Position numbers and translations under genes: made by a program. Below, in pieces: positions 19,274 through 29,165 of a stretch of DNA of 64,000 bases. The notes below the pieces were generated by a model. That model was not told where the DNA came from and did no database searches. It saw only the letters and a program-made list of their open reading frames with translations. Every line of letters starts with the position of its first letter. The stretch's first letter is position 1. Source of the DNA: Deltaproteobacteria bacterium (GTDB lineage Bacteria; Desulfobacterota; Desulfobulbia; Desulfobulbales; Desulfurivibrionaceae). The stretch spans positions 26,133 through 90,132 of the forward strand of contig JAPLJG010000109.1 of the NCBI GenBank assembly GCA_026388735.1. The letters run 5' to 3'.

Positions 19274-19378
19274 TGACCAAACGGTCACAGGGTGCCGCAG
19301 GTTGCGGCAAGCGGGACGGCGATGCGTACATTTGGTACATGAGCTGGACCGAAAGCGGCTTGAGGCGGATAAGCCGCT
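19274..19378. repeat. Cluster of three short perfect hairpins upstream of an AT-rich gene
   Basis: TGACC-AAAC-GGTCA (19274-19287), TGCCGCA-GGT-TGCGGCA (19293-19309) and AGCGGCTT-9-AAGCCGCT (19354-19378) follow one another between the M3 peptidase gene and the acquired-looking gene at 19420. They could be mRNA leader structure, a protective boundary of the acquired gene, or remnants of a mobile-element end. Confidence 0.5.
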
Positions 19379-19419
19379 CAACCGCATCGTTGGGCTCTAT
19401 ATCACCAAGGGAAGAAAGC

Positions 19420-20511
19420 ATGTTACTCATTCAACCCCCTTTTAAAAGAGATGAACTCGAGAAAATTGAGGAGATCAATAAAGAAGCAGACTTTATAATT
19501 TCGCCATACGACAAGAACATACTGAATCCTTACAGCATAGAGAGCTATCTTTTTCAAAAACATTTCCACAGCCACCAAATCAATGCCGTATTTGACAGTA
19601 ATATTATCATAGATCTTACAGGCTATGCCGAGGATATGGAAAAAGTTTCAACCACGACAATTAGCTCAGTTGCACTCTTAGCTTTTCTTCAAATTGCATT
19701 AGTAGAAATAGACCCAGGTATAGCCATTTCAGAGCACTGCACAACGTGTAAAAAACCATCTCCAAGTGAGAAATTATTTTTATTTCGAAATATTGACAAC
19801 TTTCCAACACAAGAGCTACTAGACTTGGTCCTCGGGAAAATTAAACATATTGATAGTTCCAATACTTTATACAGAGGGCCTATCAAAAAGATAATTCGAC
19901 CTGAAAGGCCAGAAGAATTACACAGATGGAAAGTTCAGTATATATATGCTTTAAAATTGTACATACTTGCAAACTCAGGCCTTAATAAATTTGATAAAGT
20001 TTATTCTTTTATCTACTGGATGTGGGAAAAATATCTTTCTGGTGCAGTCGCGTTCTCTTTTATGGCTGTATTTTTCTCAGAGAGATATAGCAATATGCTA
20101 AAAGGAGTTTTTTCTCCTAATTCCACAAATTCAATGCTTGGAGTTAAAAACGCGGCATGGGATATGACTACAACACATTATTGGTCTAGCTGTGTGGCAA
20201 AAAGAAAAGATAATGATCCTTTTTATATTTTCTGCACTGCTGACAAAGCATTAAAAGAAGTGGCTCGGCATATATTAGAGCATACAAACGTCCAACCAAA
20301 CAAAGAAAATTTGTTTCATAGCTTGTTCCACCATTATTTAAGCAAATCAGAAATTAAAGAACTTATTTCTTTAAAAGAAGATCTTGATGAGAGAGAATTT
20401 GACCCAATACGAAATGTTGAAAAACACAAAAAACACCCTGATTTTTTTGACAATTACCTGAAGGAATTAGAAAAAGAAGCAGAAATAATAATGATGGCAA
20501 AGCCCAACTAA
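19420..20511 (+). CDS. AT-rich accessory gene, possible PIN-like nuclease domain
   Basis: A 363-aa protein from the ATG at 19420 (AAGGGAAGAAAGC upstream). Base composition is strikingly AT-rich against GC-rich neighbours, suggesting horizontal transfer. The segment INAVFDSNIIIDLTGY near 58-73 resembles the first motif of PIN-domain nucleases, and FYIFCTADKALKEVARHIL near 267-285 resembles the T-x-D motif of the same fold. The middle contains CTTCKK. No partner antitoxin is adjacent. I do not recognise a named family, and the nuclease suggestion rests on two short motifs only. Confidence 0.65.
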   Translation: MLLIQPPFKRDELEKIEEINKEADFIISPYDKNILNPYSIESYLFQKHFHSHQINAVFDSNIIIDLTGYAEDMEKVSTTTISSVALLAFLQIALVEIDPGIAISEHCTTCKKPSPSEKLFLFRNIDNFPTQELLDLVLGKIKHIDSSNTLYRGPIKKIIRPERPEELHRWKVQYIYALKLYILANSGLNKFDKVYSFIYWMWEKYLSGAVAFSFMAVFFSERYSNMLKGVFSPNSTNSMLGVKNAAWDMTTTHYWSSCVAKRKDNDPFYIFCTADKALKEVARHILEHTNVQPNKENLFHSLFHHYLSKSEIKELISLKEDLDEREFDPIRNVEKHKKHPDFFDNYLKELEKEAEIIMMAKPN

Positions 20512-20530
20512 ATAATTAACCACGAATTAA

Positions 20531-20552
20531 TTCCGGGGACATAATACCTATT
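20531..20552 (+). repeat. REP-like fragment of the TTCCGGGGACA type
   Basis: TTCCGGGGACATAATACCTATT resembles short conserved stretches that accompany REP-associated Y1 transposases in many bacteria. It sits directly downstream of the AT-rich acquired gene. No transposase is present, so this is at most a remnant. Confidence 0.3.
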
Positions 20553-20657
20553 CCCACGTAAGCAGCACAAAAAAATTCATCTGGAACAGTACGGGAGGAA
20601 GTAACTCCTCATCCCCCCAACTCGCGCCACTTTACAAAATATTTGCTTGAGATAAAT

Positions 20658-21023
20658 ATGCGCAAAAAATCAGCCAACAATTCCGGTCTGGTCTACTCCA
20701 CGGAACACGGCCGGACCTGCCCGAACTGCGCCAGGCCTGTGGCCCAGTGCAGCTGCGGGCAGAAAAAGGCCACAGCAAAAAGCGACGGCATCGTCCGGGT
20801 CTCGCGGGAAACCAAGGGCCGCAAAGGCAGCGGCGTGACCCTGATCACCGGCCTGCCTTTGGCTGAGCCCGAGCTTGCCGCCCTGGCCAAACAGCTCAAG
20901 CAGCGCTGCGGCAGCGGCGGCACCGTGAAAAACGGGGTTATCGAGATCCAGGGCGACCACCGGGAGGTGGTGCTGGTGGAACTTATCCGCCTTGGCTACC
21001 AGGCAAAAAAGGCCGGCGGCTGA
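20658..21023 (+). CDS. SUI1/eIF1-family translation initiation factor (YciH-like)
   Basis: A 121-aa protein with a short N-terminal zinc-ribbon-like part (CPNCARPVAQCSCG) and a SUI1 domain: RVSRETKGRKGSGVTLITGLP, then CGSGGTVKNGVIEIQGDH and a C-terminal LGYQAKKAGG. Bacterial YciH-type proteins influence initiation fidelity; the role is not essential. The ATG at 20658 begins MRKKSANN. The stop overlaps the next gene's start by one base (TGATG), so the two are translationally coupled. Confidence 0.9.
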   Translation: MRKKSANNSGLVYSTEHGRTCPNCARPVAQCSCGQKKATAKSDGIVRVSRETKGRKGSGVTLITGLPLAEPELAALAKQLKQRCGSGGTVKNGVIEIQGDHREVVLVELIRLGYQAKKAGG

Positions 21024-21307
21024 TGGCGGCCTCTCCCCCCAGTCAGCCCGCCTGGTTTGTCTATCTGGTTCGCTGCCGGGACGACACCCTCTATTGCGGG
21101 ATCGCCACAGACCTGGCCCGAAGACTGGGAGAACACAACTCTGCGGACAAGGGGGCGAAATACACCAGGGGGCGACAACCGGTGCAGCTGATCTACTCGG
21201 AAGAGGTCGCCTCCAGGGCACAGGCAACCCAACGGGAAGGCCGGATCAAGAGAATGAGCCGAGTCCAAAAAATGAGGCTCATACAAGACGGGATTTCCCA
21301 ACAATAA
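21023..21307 (+). CDS. GIY-YIG domain protein (UPF0213/YhbQ-like)
   Basis: A 94-aa single-domain protein. WFVYLVRCRDDTLYCGIATD carries the GIY-YIG variant (VYL...YCGI), followed by the catalytic Arg in LARRLGEHN, and EEVASRAQATQREGRIK with the conserved Glu/Arg-rich helix. Members of this subgroup are small putative structure-specific nucleases of unclear role. It is coupled to the SUI1 gene by a one-base overlap. Confidence 0.9.
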   Translation: MAASPPSQPAWFVYLVRCRDDTLYCGIATDLARRLGEHNSADKGAKYTRGRQPVQLIYSEEVASRAQATQREGRIKRMSRVQKMRLIQDGISQQ

Positions 21308-21337
21308 TGGACCCGCAACAACCCAACGCGGGATTCT

Positions 21338-21440
21338 GTCATTCCGGCGAAGGCCGGAGGTAAGCGAACGGAGCGAGACTCCGATCCAGTCTTTTCTGGC
21401 AGTTGCAGCAAGGCTGGACCCCGGCCTTCGTCGGGGTGAC
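21338..21440. repeat. Intergenic inverted-repeat element (GTCATTCCGGCGAAGGCCGG family)
   Basis: The left arm at 21338-21357 and the right arm at 21421-21440 are near-perfect inverted copies (17 of 20 positions) enclosing about 63 bases. Elements with this CCGGCGAAGGCCGG core occur as dispersed palindromic repeats in many proteobacterial genomes. No coding content. Copies elsewhere in the genome are expected, but only one is in this window. Confidence 0.65.
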
Positions 21441-21508
21441 AAGCTGTTTCGATAGCCCATCAACCGTGGTTTTAAGCCAAACACGAAACGCCATCCCTGG
21501 AGGAATCC

Positions 21509-22423
21509 ATGAAAGTATTCATCGCAGGCGGCACCGGTTTTATCGGACAGGCTCTCATCCGCAAACTTATCCAAGAAGGCCATGCCGTCACCGCGCTGGC
21601 CAGAAACCCCGACAAACTCGGCGATCTCGCTGCACAGATTCGCATGGTTCCCGGCTCACCGCTCATCCCCGGCCCCTGGCAACAGAAACTGGCCAACCAT
21701 GAGGTGATCATCAACCTAACTGGCGCAAGCAGCTTCACCCGTTGGACGCCAGCGGCAAAAAAAATTATCCTGCACAGCCGGATTACAGCGACCAGAAACA
21801 TTGTCGAGGCCATCCCTGGCAAAGGCCCCTCCCCCGTCACCCTGATCAATGCCAGCGCCTCCGGGTTCTATGGTTTTTGCCAGGATGAGGAAAAATACGA
21901 GACAGCCCCTTCCGGCACGGGTTTTCTGGCCTCGGTCTGTCAGGCTTGGGAAAAAGAAGCATTACAAGCCCAGGGCAAAGCCAGGGTTCTCCTGCTGCGG
22001 ACCGGAGTCGTGCTGGGCAAAAACGGCGGGGCGCTTGCTGCCATGCTGCCCGCTTTCCGCCTCGGACTCGCGGGAAGACTCGGGCATGGCCAGCAATGGT
22101 TCCCCTGGATTCACCTAGACGATCTGACCAGCGCCATCATTTTTCTTATGGAAAACAAGGCGATTCACGGCCCGGTTAACCTGAGCGCACCCAGGCCTGT
22201 CCGCAACAAGGAGTTTACCAAATGCCTGGGGCAAACCCTCCACAGGCCGACGTTCCTCACGGTGCCGAGGTTCGCAATTCGCCTTGTTTTGGGGGAAATG
22301 AGTTCGGTATTGCTTGAGGGATGCAGGATGATGCCGGGCGTGCTGCTTGAAAACGGTTTCACTTTCCGCTTCCCGGAAGTCGCGCCCGCCGTTGAGGAGA
22401 TTGTTGAAAAAAACAAGGGCTGA
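21509..22423 (+). CDS. TIGR01777-family NAD(P)-dependent epimerase/SDR (YfcH-like)
   Basis: A 304-aa atypical short-chain dehydrogenase. The N-terminal nucleotide-binding motif is FIAGGTGFIGQALI, then NLTGASSFTRWT, SASGFYGF in place of the classical YxxxK and LRTGVVLGKNGGALAAMLP. The C-terminal GHGQQWFPWIHLDDL motif is typical of TIGR01777. The substrate is unknown. The ATG has an excellent ribosome-binding site (TGGAGGAATCC). It converges with the cheX gene. Confidence 0.88.
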   Translation: MKVFIAGGTGFIGQALIRKLIQEGHAVTALARNPDKLGDLAAQIRMVPGSPLIPGPWQQKLANHEVIINLTGASSFTRWTPAAKKIILHSRITATRNIVEAIPGKGPSPVTLINASASGFYGFCQDEEKYETAPSGTGFLASVCQAWEKEALQAQGKARVLLLRTGVVLGKNGGALAAMLPAFRLGLAGRLGHGQQWFPWIHLDDLTSAIIFLMENKAIHGPVNLSAPRPVRNKEFTKCLGQTLHRPTFLTVPRFAIRLVLGEMSSVLLEGCRMMPGVLLENGFTFRFPEVAPAVEEIVEKNKG

Positions 22424-22443
22424 AACGGTTATCGTTAGCCTTC

Positions 22444-22914
22444 TTATTTACTGGCCAGATTAGCCTCCAGCACAAAGGTGCCGCAGTCTGTCTCAAAGGG
22501 AATAACGATGATCGGCAAATCAGAGAGGTGATGAATTTCCACCCCCTTGCCAGTGACCATGGTCGGAGTGGCAAGGTTAAAGCTCATGCCAAGCTTGCCA
22601 AATTCCGCCTTGGCGCCGCCGCAGATCATGTTGGTGATCTCACCCACTGCATCGACAATGTCATTATCGATCTTGGTCTTGGGCTCTTCCATGAGCATCC
22701 TGGAAACGATCTGTAGGATACAGGCAGACGGGAAGCTGATGGTCATGCTGCCTTCAATGGTTTCCGAGGCCATGCCGATAATGCCGGTCACATCGCCATG
22801 GGTGCCCATGCCTTCCTTGAGATGCGGTTTCAGCCCAGTCAGTTTAGTGTGGGCCATGGTCTCCAACACATTTCTGGTAGCGTGTACAAAAGGATTCAGA
22901 TATTCAGCCTTCAT
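22444..22914 (-). CDS. cheX: CheX-like chemotaxis phosphatase
   Basis: A 156-aa protein of the CheC/CheX family. The catalytic helix motif is EITNMICGGAKAEF (Glu, Asn and the following glycines) at about 91-104, and SMTISFPSACILQI lies before it. CheX dephosphorylates CheY-P or related receivers. It is a lone gene with no chemotaxis cluster nearby, so it may serve one of the many stand-alone receivers. The start is supported by GGGGAATTATG. Confidence 0.85.
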   Translation of the reverse strand: MKAEYLNPFVHATRNVLETMAHTKLTGLKPHLKEGMGTHGDVTGIIGMASETIEGSMTISFPSACILQIVSRMLMEEPKTKIDNDIVDAVGEITNMICGGAKAEFGKLGMSFNLATPTMVTGKGVEIHHLSDLPIIVIPFETDCGTFVLEANLASK

Positions 22915-23148
22915 AATTCCCCTATCACTCGTTCAGACATCCGGCCCAAAAAACCGGCGCATATTTTTCTCACCTGCTAAAAACCCTGATATGCAGGACA
23001 TCTCATCAACATCGTACACCAATATTAGGCGTGATCCTAAAAAAAAAGTCAAGAAAAACTGAAGACTTTTCGGGAGGTTGCAGAATCATGGCAAACAACC
23101 GCGACCACCAGGCTCAGGATTGCGCTTCCCGTTATGAAATTACTTGGC

Positions 23149-25431
23149 TTATTGCCGCGCTTTTTCCATTGCCTCAAGCCGTGTTGCCAATTCAGCCAGA
23201 TCAGCGATTGGCAGCTGACAACTGAAATTTTCACAGAGATACACCGTGCTTTTGTTCTCATCCTGGGGCAGCTCCGCCAGCATCGGTTGGTATTGCTTAA
23301 GAAATTCCTGTCCTGCCCCACCATCGGCCAGTAGCATGATCTTTCCGGGCAAAAAACGTTTGCGAATCATGGCGAGCATGATCTCGGTATCCGGTCGACC
23401 AAGTTTGCCGACAACCACGAACTGCCTGGGCTTACTGCCCTGAAACTCATGGGCCACAAGCATCTGCGGCAAGATGGGCGGATAGGCGTTCAGCCGCCCG
23501 CCAAAGGCATCGATTGTTGCCCCGGCTCTTTTGCGCCAATCATCATTGCCGGTTATCCAGGCAAGTCGGAGGAGATTGAGGGCGCTCACCGAGTTACCCG
23601 TGGGCTCAGCCCCGTCATAATCGGCCTTGGGGCGGACCAGCACGGAACGATCTGCCCCAGAGGTGTCGAAAAATCCGCCCTGGGTCTCGTCGGCAAACAG
23701 AGCAATCTGTTTTTCCGTCAAGGCCATGGCCAGTTGCAGCCAGATGATGTCAAAGGAGGCCTCATAGAGGTCGAGAAGGCCGTTGGCCAAAAAGGCATAG
23801 TCATCGAGCTGCCCGGCAAGCCCGGCCTCAGAATCCCGATAACGCCGGAAGAGCGTGCCGGAAACCGGGTCATACAGCTTGGCCCGGATAAAGCCAGCGG
23901 CCCGTTTGGCCGCAACAAGGTAACGCTTCTCGCCCAACACTTGGGACGCACGGGCAAGGGCGCTGATCATGTGGCCGTTCCAGGAGGTGATGACCTTGTC
24001 GTCAAGATGCGGCCGGGGTCTTTGCTCCCGCACTGCATGAAGCTTCTTCCGGGAGCGTTCAAGCAATAGGGACAGATCTTCCTCCGGGATGCGGAACCTT
24101 TTGGCGGTCTCGGCCAGGGGGTGGGCGACATAGAGGATGTTTTTTCCGGCGAATTCCTCCTGGGGGTCGGCAAGGGCATTACCCGCCTCCAACACACCGT
24201 AATGGAAAGAAAAGATCGCCCCGTGCTCTTTACCGAGGATGGAAACAATCTCCTCGCTGGTCCAGAGATAAAACAACCCTTCGCCATGCACCTCGGGTTT
24301 TCCCGCCTGGACGCTGTCGGCATCCTCCGCAGAATAAAAGCCCCCTTCCGGGCTAGTCATATCCCGCAGGACATAATCGAGAATATCCTGGGCAACATTG
24401 GCGTAAAAAGGGTCTTGCCCCAACTGGAAGGCCTCAAGATAGCTGACCGCAAGCTGGGCCTGATCGTAAAGCATCTTTTCAAAATGGGGCACCCGCCATT
24501 GTTCATCCACCGAATAGCGGTGAAAGCCGCCGCCGATATGGTCGTACATCCCACCTGCCGCCATCTTGCGCAGGGTCACATAGGTCATGTTCTGGGCCTG
24601 GGCCTCACCGGTGCGGGCGGCATGGCGCAGTAAAAAATTAAAGAGCACAGGCCGGGGAAACTTGGGCGCCCGGCCAAATCCGCCGAATTCGGCATCGTAC
24701 TCTGCGGCAATCTGTCGGAAGGCCTTAGCAAAGATATCCGCCTCGATCTTCCCGCCATCGGAATCCGTGGCCTTCTGGCGGATATGGTCGGTAATATTGG
24801 CCGCCGATTCAAAAATCTTTTCGGGCCGGTTACCCCAGGAATCGTGCACCGCAACAAGAACCTCGACAAAACCGGGCAGACCCTGCCGGGCCTCGGGCGG
24901 GAAATAGGTGCCCCCGTAGAAGGGCTGCAAATCAGGGGTGAGAAACACCGACATAGGCCAGCCGCCATGGCCGGTCAAAGCTTGCACCGCAGCCATGTAT
25001 ATCTGGTCAAGATCAGGGCGTTCCTCCCGATCTACCTTAATGCAGACAAAATATTCGTTGAGAAGCCTCGCCACCTCCGGATTCTCAAAAGATTCATGGG
25101 CCATGACATGGCACCAGTGGCAGGTGGAATAACCGATGGAAAGAAAAATCGGCTTGTTTTCTTTGCGCGCCAGGGCAAAGGCTTCTTCTCCCCAGGGAAA
25201 CCAGGCCACTGGGTTAAAGGCATGCTGGAGAAGATAGGGGCTTTTTTCGGTTACGAGTCGGTTGGGCTGTTTCCCCTGGGCCAATTGCTGGCCAACAAAG
25301 GTCTGGATGGTCGCGGTGGTAGTTGCCATTGATACCTCCCCTTGCCGGACAAAAAGCTCCGGCCTGGAACATGATGCTGACAGGAGCAACAGACAGACAA
25401 GACAGAGGGATCTTGCATGTTTTCCCCACAT
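23149..25431 (-). CDS. Thioredoxin-fold DUF255 / YyaL-SPATA20-like protein, possibly lipoprotein
   Basis: The N-terminal thioredoxin-like domain includes [12 protein letters not shown], the CxxC-like STCHWCHVM (Cys104, Cys107 in this start) and [12 protein letters not shown] long (alpha/alpha)6-barrel-like C-terminal region has [17 protein letters not shown] and [14 protein letters not shown]. This start gives 760 aa with a lipoprotein-like leader: basic n-region, LCLVCLLLL, and Cys21 after LSAS. The ATG at 25329 (MATTTATIQ) has a much stronger ribosome-binding site (GGGGAGG) and would give a cytosolic 726-aa form. The family's enzymatic role is unclear. Confidence 0.85.
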   Translation of the reverse strand: MWGKHARSLCLVCLLLLSASCSRPELFVRQGEVSMATTTATIQTFVGQQLAQGKQPNRLVTEKSPYLLQHAFNPVAWFPWGEEAFALARKENKPIFLSIGYSTCHWCHVMAHESFENPEVARLLNEYFVCIKVDREERPDLDQIYMAAVQALTGHGGWPMSVFLTPDLQPFYGGTYFPPEARQGLPGFVEVLVAVHDSWGNRPEKIFESAANITDHIRQKATDSDGGKIEADIFAKAFRQIAAEYDAEFGGFGRAPKFPRPVLFNFLLRHAARTGEAQAQNMTYVTLRKMAAGGMYDHIGGGFHRYSVDEQWRVPHFEKMLYDQAQLAVSYLEAFQLGQDPFYANVAQDILDYVLRDMTSPEGGFYSAEDADSVQAGKPEVHGEGLFYLWTSEEIVSILGKEHGAIFSFHYGVLEAGNALADPQEEFAGKNILYVAHPLAETAKRFRIPEEDLSLLLERSRKKLHAVREQRPRPHLDDKVITSWNGHMISALARASQVLGEKRYLVAAKRAAGFIRAKLYDPVSGTLFRRYRDSEAGLAGQLDDYAFLANGLLDLYEASFDIIWLQLAMALTEKQIALFADETQGGFFDTSGADRSVLVRPKADYDGAEPTGNSVSALNLLRLAWITGNDDWRKRAGATIDAFGGRLNAYPPILPQMLVAHEFQGSKPRQFVVVGKLGRPDTEIMLAMIRKRFLPGKIMLLADGGAGQEFLKQYQPMLAELPQDENKSTVYLCENFSCQLPIADLAELATRLEAMEKARQ

Positions 25432-25493
25432 CCTGCCCAGCCCAGCGGACAGGCATCCTTTAAAGTTCAACGTACCGTTAAAGATGGGCGCCA

Positions 25494-27511
25494 TCATCGT
25501 TCAGACATCGAACGGATAGTAAGAGCCAAGGCGAAAAACGGTGCCAAAAACAGGGTGAGGACCACCATGCAGCTCTTCTGGGCATCGGGACTTTTCACCA
25601 GACGGACAAGATCTGGGTCAAGCACACCTGCAAGCGCGATGGTGATAATCGGCAAAGACAAAAAGGCGAACACGCTGAACACCAGCTCAGCCATAATCAG
25701 CTTCCTAAGAAAGATCATTAGGGTATCCAGAGCAAGTTTCACCTTCAGCATGCGGTCGACCAAGCCTGCCAGGATCTCAACCTGGTCCTGGCCTGCCTTT
25801 AGGCGCGTTCTGGACTCGGCCAAACTCTCGCCAGCAATGCTTCTGGCTTCGACAAACTTTCTCTTCCCGGCAAATAGAAAATTCTTAAAATCCCGAAAAA
25901 AAGACTGATAAGGATACTCCTGCCAGAAGATATTGTAATCCGCCCAAACGATGGCCGCCGCATCCACCTTAACATTCAAATCCTCAAGTCTTGTCTCGCG
26001 TAGACGGGGACAGGCCTTGCTCAAGGAATTGGCGCGATCCGCAACATCAAGAACATCATAGACGCCGTTTCGCCGAAACTGTTCTTCCAGATTGGCCAGC
26101 AGCGCAAGATTCGTCTGAAGTTCCGCATCTTCCTCCGCACCGAACCAAGCCTGCACCTGTTCCCAAGCCTCTTTCGCCTCGGCCAGGTTCTCCCCAGCCT
26201 CTTTATTTTTCTGTTCAAACAGTCCGGAAAGCACGTTCTCCACCATGCTGTTGGCGGCCAACAGGGCTGGGTCCATGAGGGCGATCATAAAATACCTGCG
26301 ATCTCCGGCCGCCAACTTACGGAGCAACTGCATCTGCTGCTGCCCGTGGCCTTCGTGGATATTCGCCTGAATAAGGCTGTACTGGATCTCAAAACAATCG
26401 ACATAGAGCTTGGCTATCGAGCTCAGCAGTTGCTCAGCCTTCCAGTGCTGGCCAGCCAGCCTATGAAATCTAGCAAAAAGAAGACTGATATATATCTTTT
26501 CTTTTTCCGTGCTGGCCGTACTGTTCGCCATTTCCAGAAAATGGGCCATATCCCCCACCCGTCCGCGCTCCAGGGCGATAAAAGCCTGGCCAAGGGTGGC
26601 GTAGAATTGTTTCCCTCCCAAGGCGTGGCTTTCTGCCTTCATAAAATCAAAAGCCTGCTTGTAGTGGCCAACCCGCAGGCAATCAAGACCGGCATGCAGA
26701 TTACGGCTGTCCACATTGACCCTGCTGGCTTTTCCGCCGCCGTCCCAGGACGAAAGCAGGGAAAAAGCAGAGTAGGCCAGGAAACGCGGCTGGTAAATGA
26801 GATACATGTCGAAATATGCGACGTACACCTGCAAGGCTGGATCGTTACGAATCTGGGCGGCGTCGATGTTTGTGGCCAGCAGCTCCGCCATTTTTTTCTG
26901 CTCGCCCATGGTCCGATTGAACAGATCGTCGATCTTTGGCAATTGGCCATGCCGCAGTAAAAACACTCCGAACAAGCTCCCTTGGTAGCCAGAAACCTGC
27001 CGGTAAAAAGCCGCTCGCGTTTCAATTCGCTGAGCTCGCCGGAAAAAACCAATTGGAACAATCCGTCTCCGGCATCCACAAATTGATGGGCAGGCAGCCG
27101 TTTTCCAGCAAAAAGCTGATTCCACTGAAGCTTCAACGCCCGGGTCACATGGGGGATTTCCTGCTGCACCACACCCCAGATCGGGGCGGTGGTCTCGCCA
27201 AAATCGACAGGCGGATCTTTTTTCCGGTGCAGATGCAAGATAACCTGAAGAGGAACCGCGCCCCAATCTGCTTGCCACTGGTGTTTTTTGAGAGACTCCA
27301 GACTTTCGATAAAGGTACTCAAGGCGGCAAAAGGCTCGTCATAATAAATGAGCATCAGCTCAGCAGTACTTTCCGGCGCCTCGATCCCCACCTGAATAAG
27401 AAGGTTGCGCAGGGCTTGCAGAAATGCAGGCCACCGTCCCTGAAGAATCTTTTCCCCCTGATATGACAGGGGCCGAATGGCCAACAGGGAGGAATGATCA
27501 ATTTCTTTCAT
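25494..27511 (-). CDS. Membrane-anchored helical-repeat protein, unknown function, split by an apparent frameshift
   Basis: Reading from the ATG at 27511 ([12 protein letters not shown]) the frame runs about 167 codons, then degenerates after KRERLF. The sequence continues sensibly in another minus-strand frame ([20 protein letters not shown]...) to a stop at 25494. Adding one base to the A5 run at 27005-27009 (plus strand) restores one ORF of about 672 aa. The rebuilt protein has a soluble, helical, TPR-like middle ([21 protein letters not shown]) and two hydrophobic segments near the C-terminus ([23 protein letters not shown] and [17 protein letters not shown]). No family recognised. The break is either a sequence error or a recent mutation. 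Confidence 0.7.
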
Positions 27512-27730
27512 ATTTTTTTTGCCCGAACGCTTTTTTTCCCTGTTACCGCAACGTCGCCATTACGACATTGTACGTTTTTTCCACTCGCATCACCACACCA
27601 GTTTTTCATCGGAAGGAAAAAAGCTGGCTGAGATTTCAAACAATGATTACCTTGCGAAAAATCAGGCGCTGACAACGCGCTTATTCCCCAAGACCCACAT
27701 TTTCAAAGCAACACACTGGGACCCACACCA

Positions 27731-28390
27731 ATGACCTCCGACCCGGAACTCCTCTCCGCCGACAATGTAAAACGATTCGATGATGCCGCCGCAGACTGGG
27801 AAGAAAAACCCCAACGCGTCGCCCTTGCCCGTAAGGTGGCCGAGGCGATCCAGCGGGCGATTCCCCTTGCCAGCACCATGCAGGTTCTCGAATACGGCTG
27901 CGGCACCGGCCTGGTCTCCCGGGCCTTGAGCCCGCATTTCGCAACAATCCTTGCCGTTGACACCTCACCGCAGATGCTGGAGGTTCTTCGCCAGAAGGCC
28001 AGGGATGAAAAGATCGGCAACATTGAAACCCTTGCCCATGACCTGACCAGACAGCCCCTGCCGAACAATAACTTTGATCTAGTAATGAGCAGTATGACCC
28101 TGCACCACATCCCCGATGTCGAGGCGCTGCTGACTCAGTTTTTCGCCGCGCTGAAACCAGGGGGCTATCTGACCGTGGCCGATCTGCTCACGGAAGACGG
28201 CTCCTTTCATGATGACAACAGCGGAGTCGCTCACTACGGAATCAACCCGGAAGAAATCCGGGCCATCCTGGCAAAAAACGGCGGTCTGGACATTGCCGTG
28301 CAAGAGATCCACACCATTGAAAAGCAGCAGGGAAACGGTGCCAAGCGAGGTTACCCTGTGTTTCTTGCCTGGTGCAGGAAGGGGAAATAA
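27731..28390 (+). CDS. Class I SAM-dependent methyltransferase
   Basis: A 219-aa Methyltransf_11-type protein. Motif I is VLEYGCGTGLVSRAL, the acidic motif II is LAVDTSPQMLEVL, and the MSSMTLHHIPDVEALL segment gives motif IV. The substrate is unknown. The pirin gene starts two bases after its stop with a ribosome-binding site inside this gene's end, so 27731-29139 is an operon. Confidence 0.85.
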   Translation: MTSDPELLSADNVKRFDDAAADWEEKPQRVALARKVAEAIQRAIPLASTMQVLEYGCGTGLVSRALSPHFATILAVDTSPQMLEVLRQKARDEKIGNIETLAHDLTRQPLPNNNFDLVMSSMTLHHIPDVEALLTQFFAALKPGGYLTVADLLTEDGSFHDDNSGVAHYGINPEEIRAILAKNGGLDIAVQEIHTIEKQQGNGAKRGYPVFLAWCRKGK

Positions 28391-28392
28391 AG

Positions 28393-29139
28393 ATGATAAC
28401 AACCATTGACGGCGATGCCCGTCATTTCAGTGATTTCGGCTGGCTTAAAACCTACTGGCTCTTTTCTTTTTCCGACTACTACGCCCCGAACAACATCCAG
28501 TTTGGTCCTCTCCGGGTGTTCAACGACGACGTGGTGGTTCCCGGCACGGGTTTCCCCACCCATCCCCACGAGGAGATGGAGATCATCACCATTGTGCTGG
28601 AAGGCGAGATAACTCACAAAGACAGCATGAACAACACCAGCGTCATCAAGGCCGGCGATGTCCAGCGCATGTCTGCGGGCACCGGCCTTACCCACTCGGA
28701 ATACAACGCCGGCAAAGCGCCGGTCCATTTTTATCAAATCTGGATCTATCCGGACAAACACGGTCTGCGCCCGTCCTATGACCAGCGCAGTTTCAAAAAA
28801 GAAGACTGGCAGAACCAACTGCTGCCCATCGCCTCGGGCCAACGGCATAAAAACGTGGTGCGTTTTCACAGTGGCGCCACGATCTACCGGGGTGAGCTTG
28901 ATCCTGGCCGGGCCATCAGCTACGACACCACCGATGACCGCCGCATTTTCCTCTATCTCACCTCCGGCGAGTTGGTGGTCAACCGAACCCGGTTGCTGCC
29001 AAAATACCAGGCCAGAATAGATATGGAGAAGAACCTCGTGTTACAGGCAGAAAAAAAATCAGATTTTATCCTCATCGACCTGCCTACCTGCCGGGGCTGG
29101 GGCTACGACAAAGAAACCCTGAGAGGCGGCCGCTTCTAA
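28393..29139 (+). CDS. Pirin-family bicupin (YhhW-like)
   Basis: About 248 aa from the ATG at 28393. The N-terminal cupin has the metal-ligand pattern PHPHEEMEIIT (as THPHEEME) and GDVQRMSAGTGLTHSEYN with the fourth-ligand Glu region. The C-terminal cupin is less conserved. Pirins of this group bind iron or other metals and some act as quercetin dioxygenases; the true role is unknown. GGAAGGGGAAATAAAG precedes the start. Confidence 0.9.
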   Translation: MITTIDGDARHFSDFGWLKTYWLFSFSDYYAPNNIQFGPLRVFNDDVVVPGTGFPTHPHEEMEIITIVLEGEITHKDSMNNTSVIKAGDVQRMSAGTGLTHSEYNAGKAPVHFYQIWIYPDKHGLRPSYDQRSFKKEDWQNQLLPIASGQRHKNVVRFHSGATIYRGELDPGRAISYDTTDDRRIFLYLTSGELVVNRTRLLPKYQARIDMEKNLVLQAEKKSDFILIDLPTCRGWGYDKETLRGGRF

Positions 29140-29165
29140 CAGGCTGTTAAAAAAGGAGATTTCCC

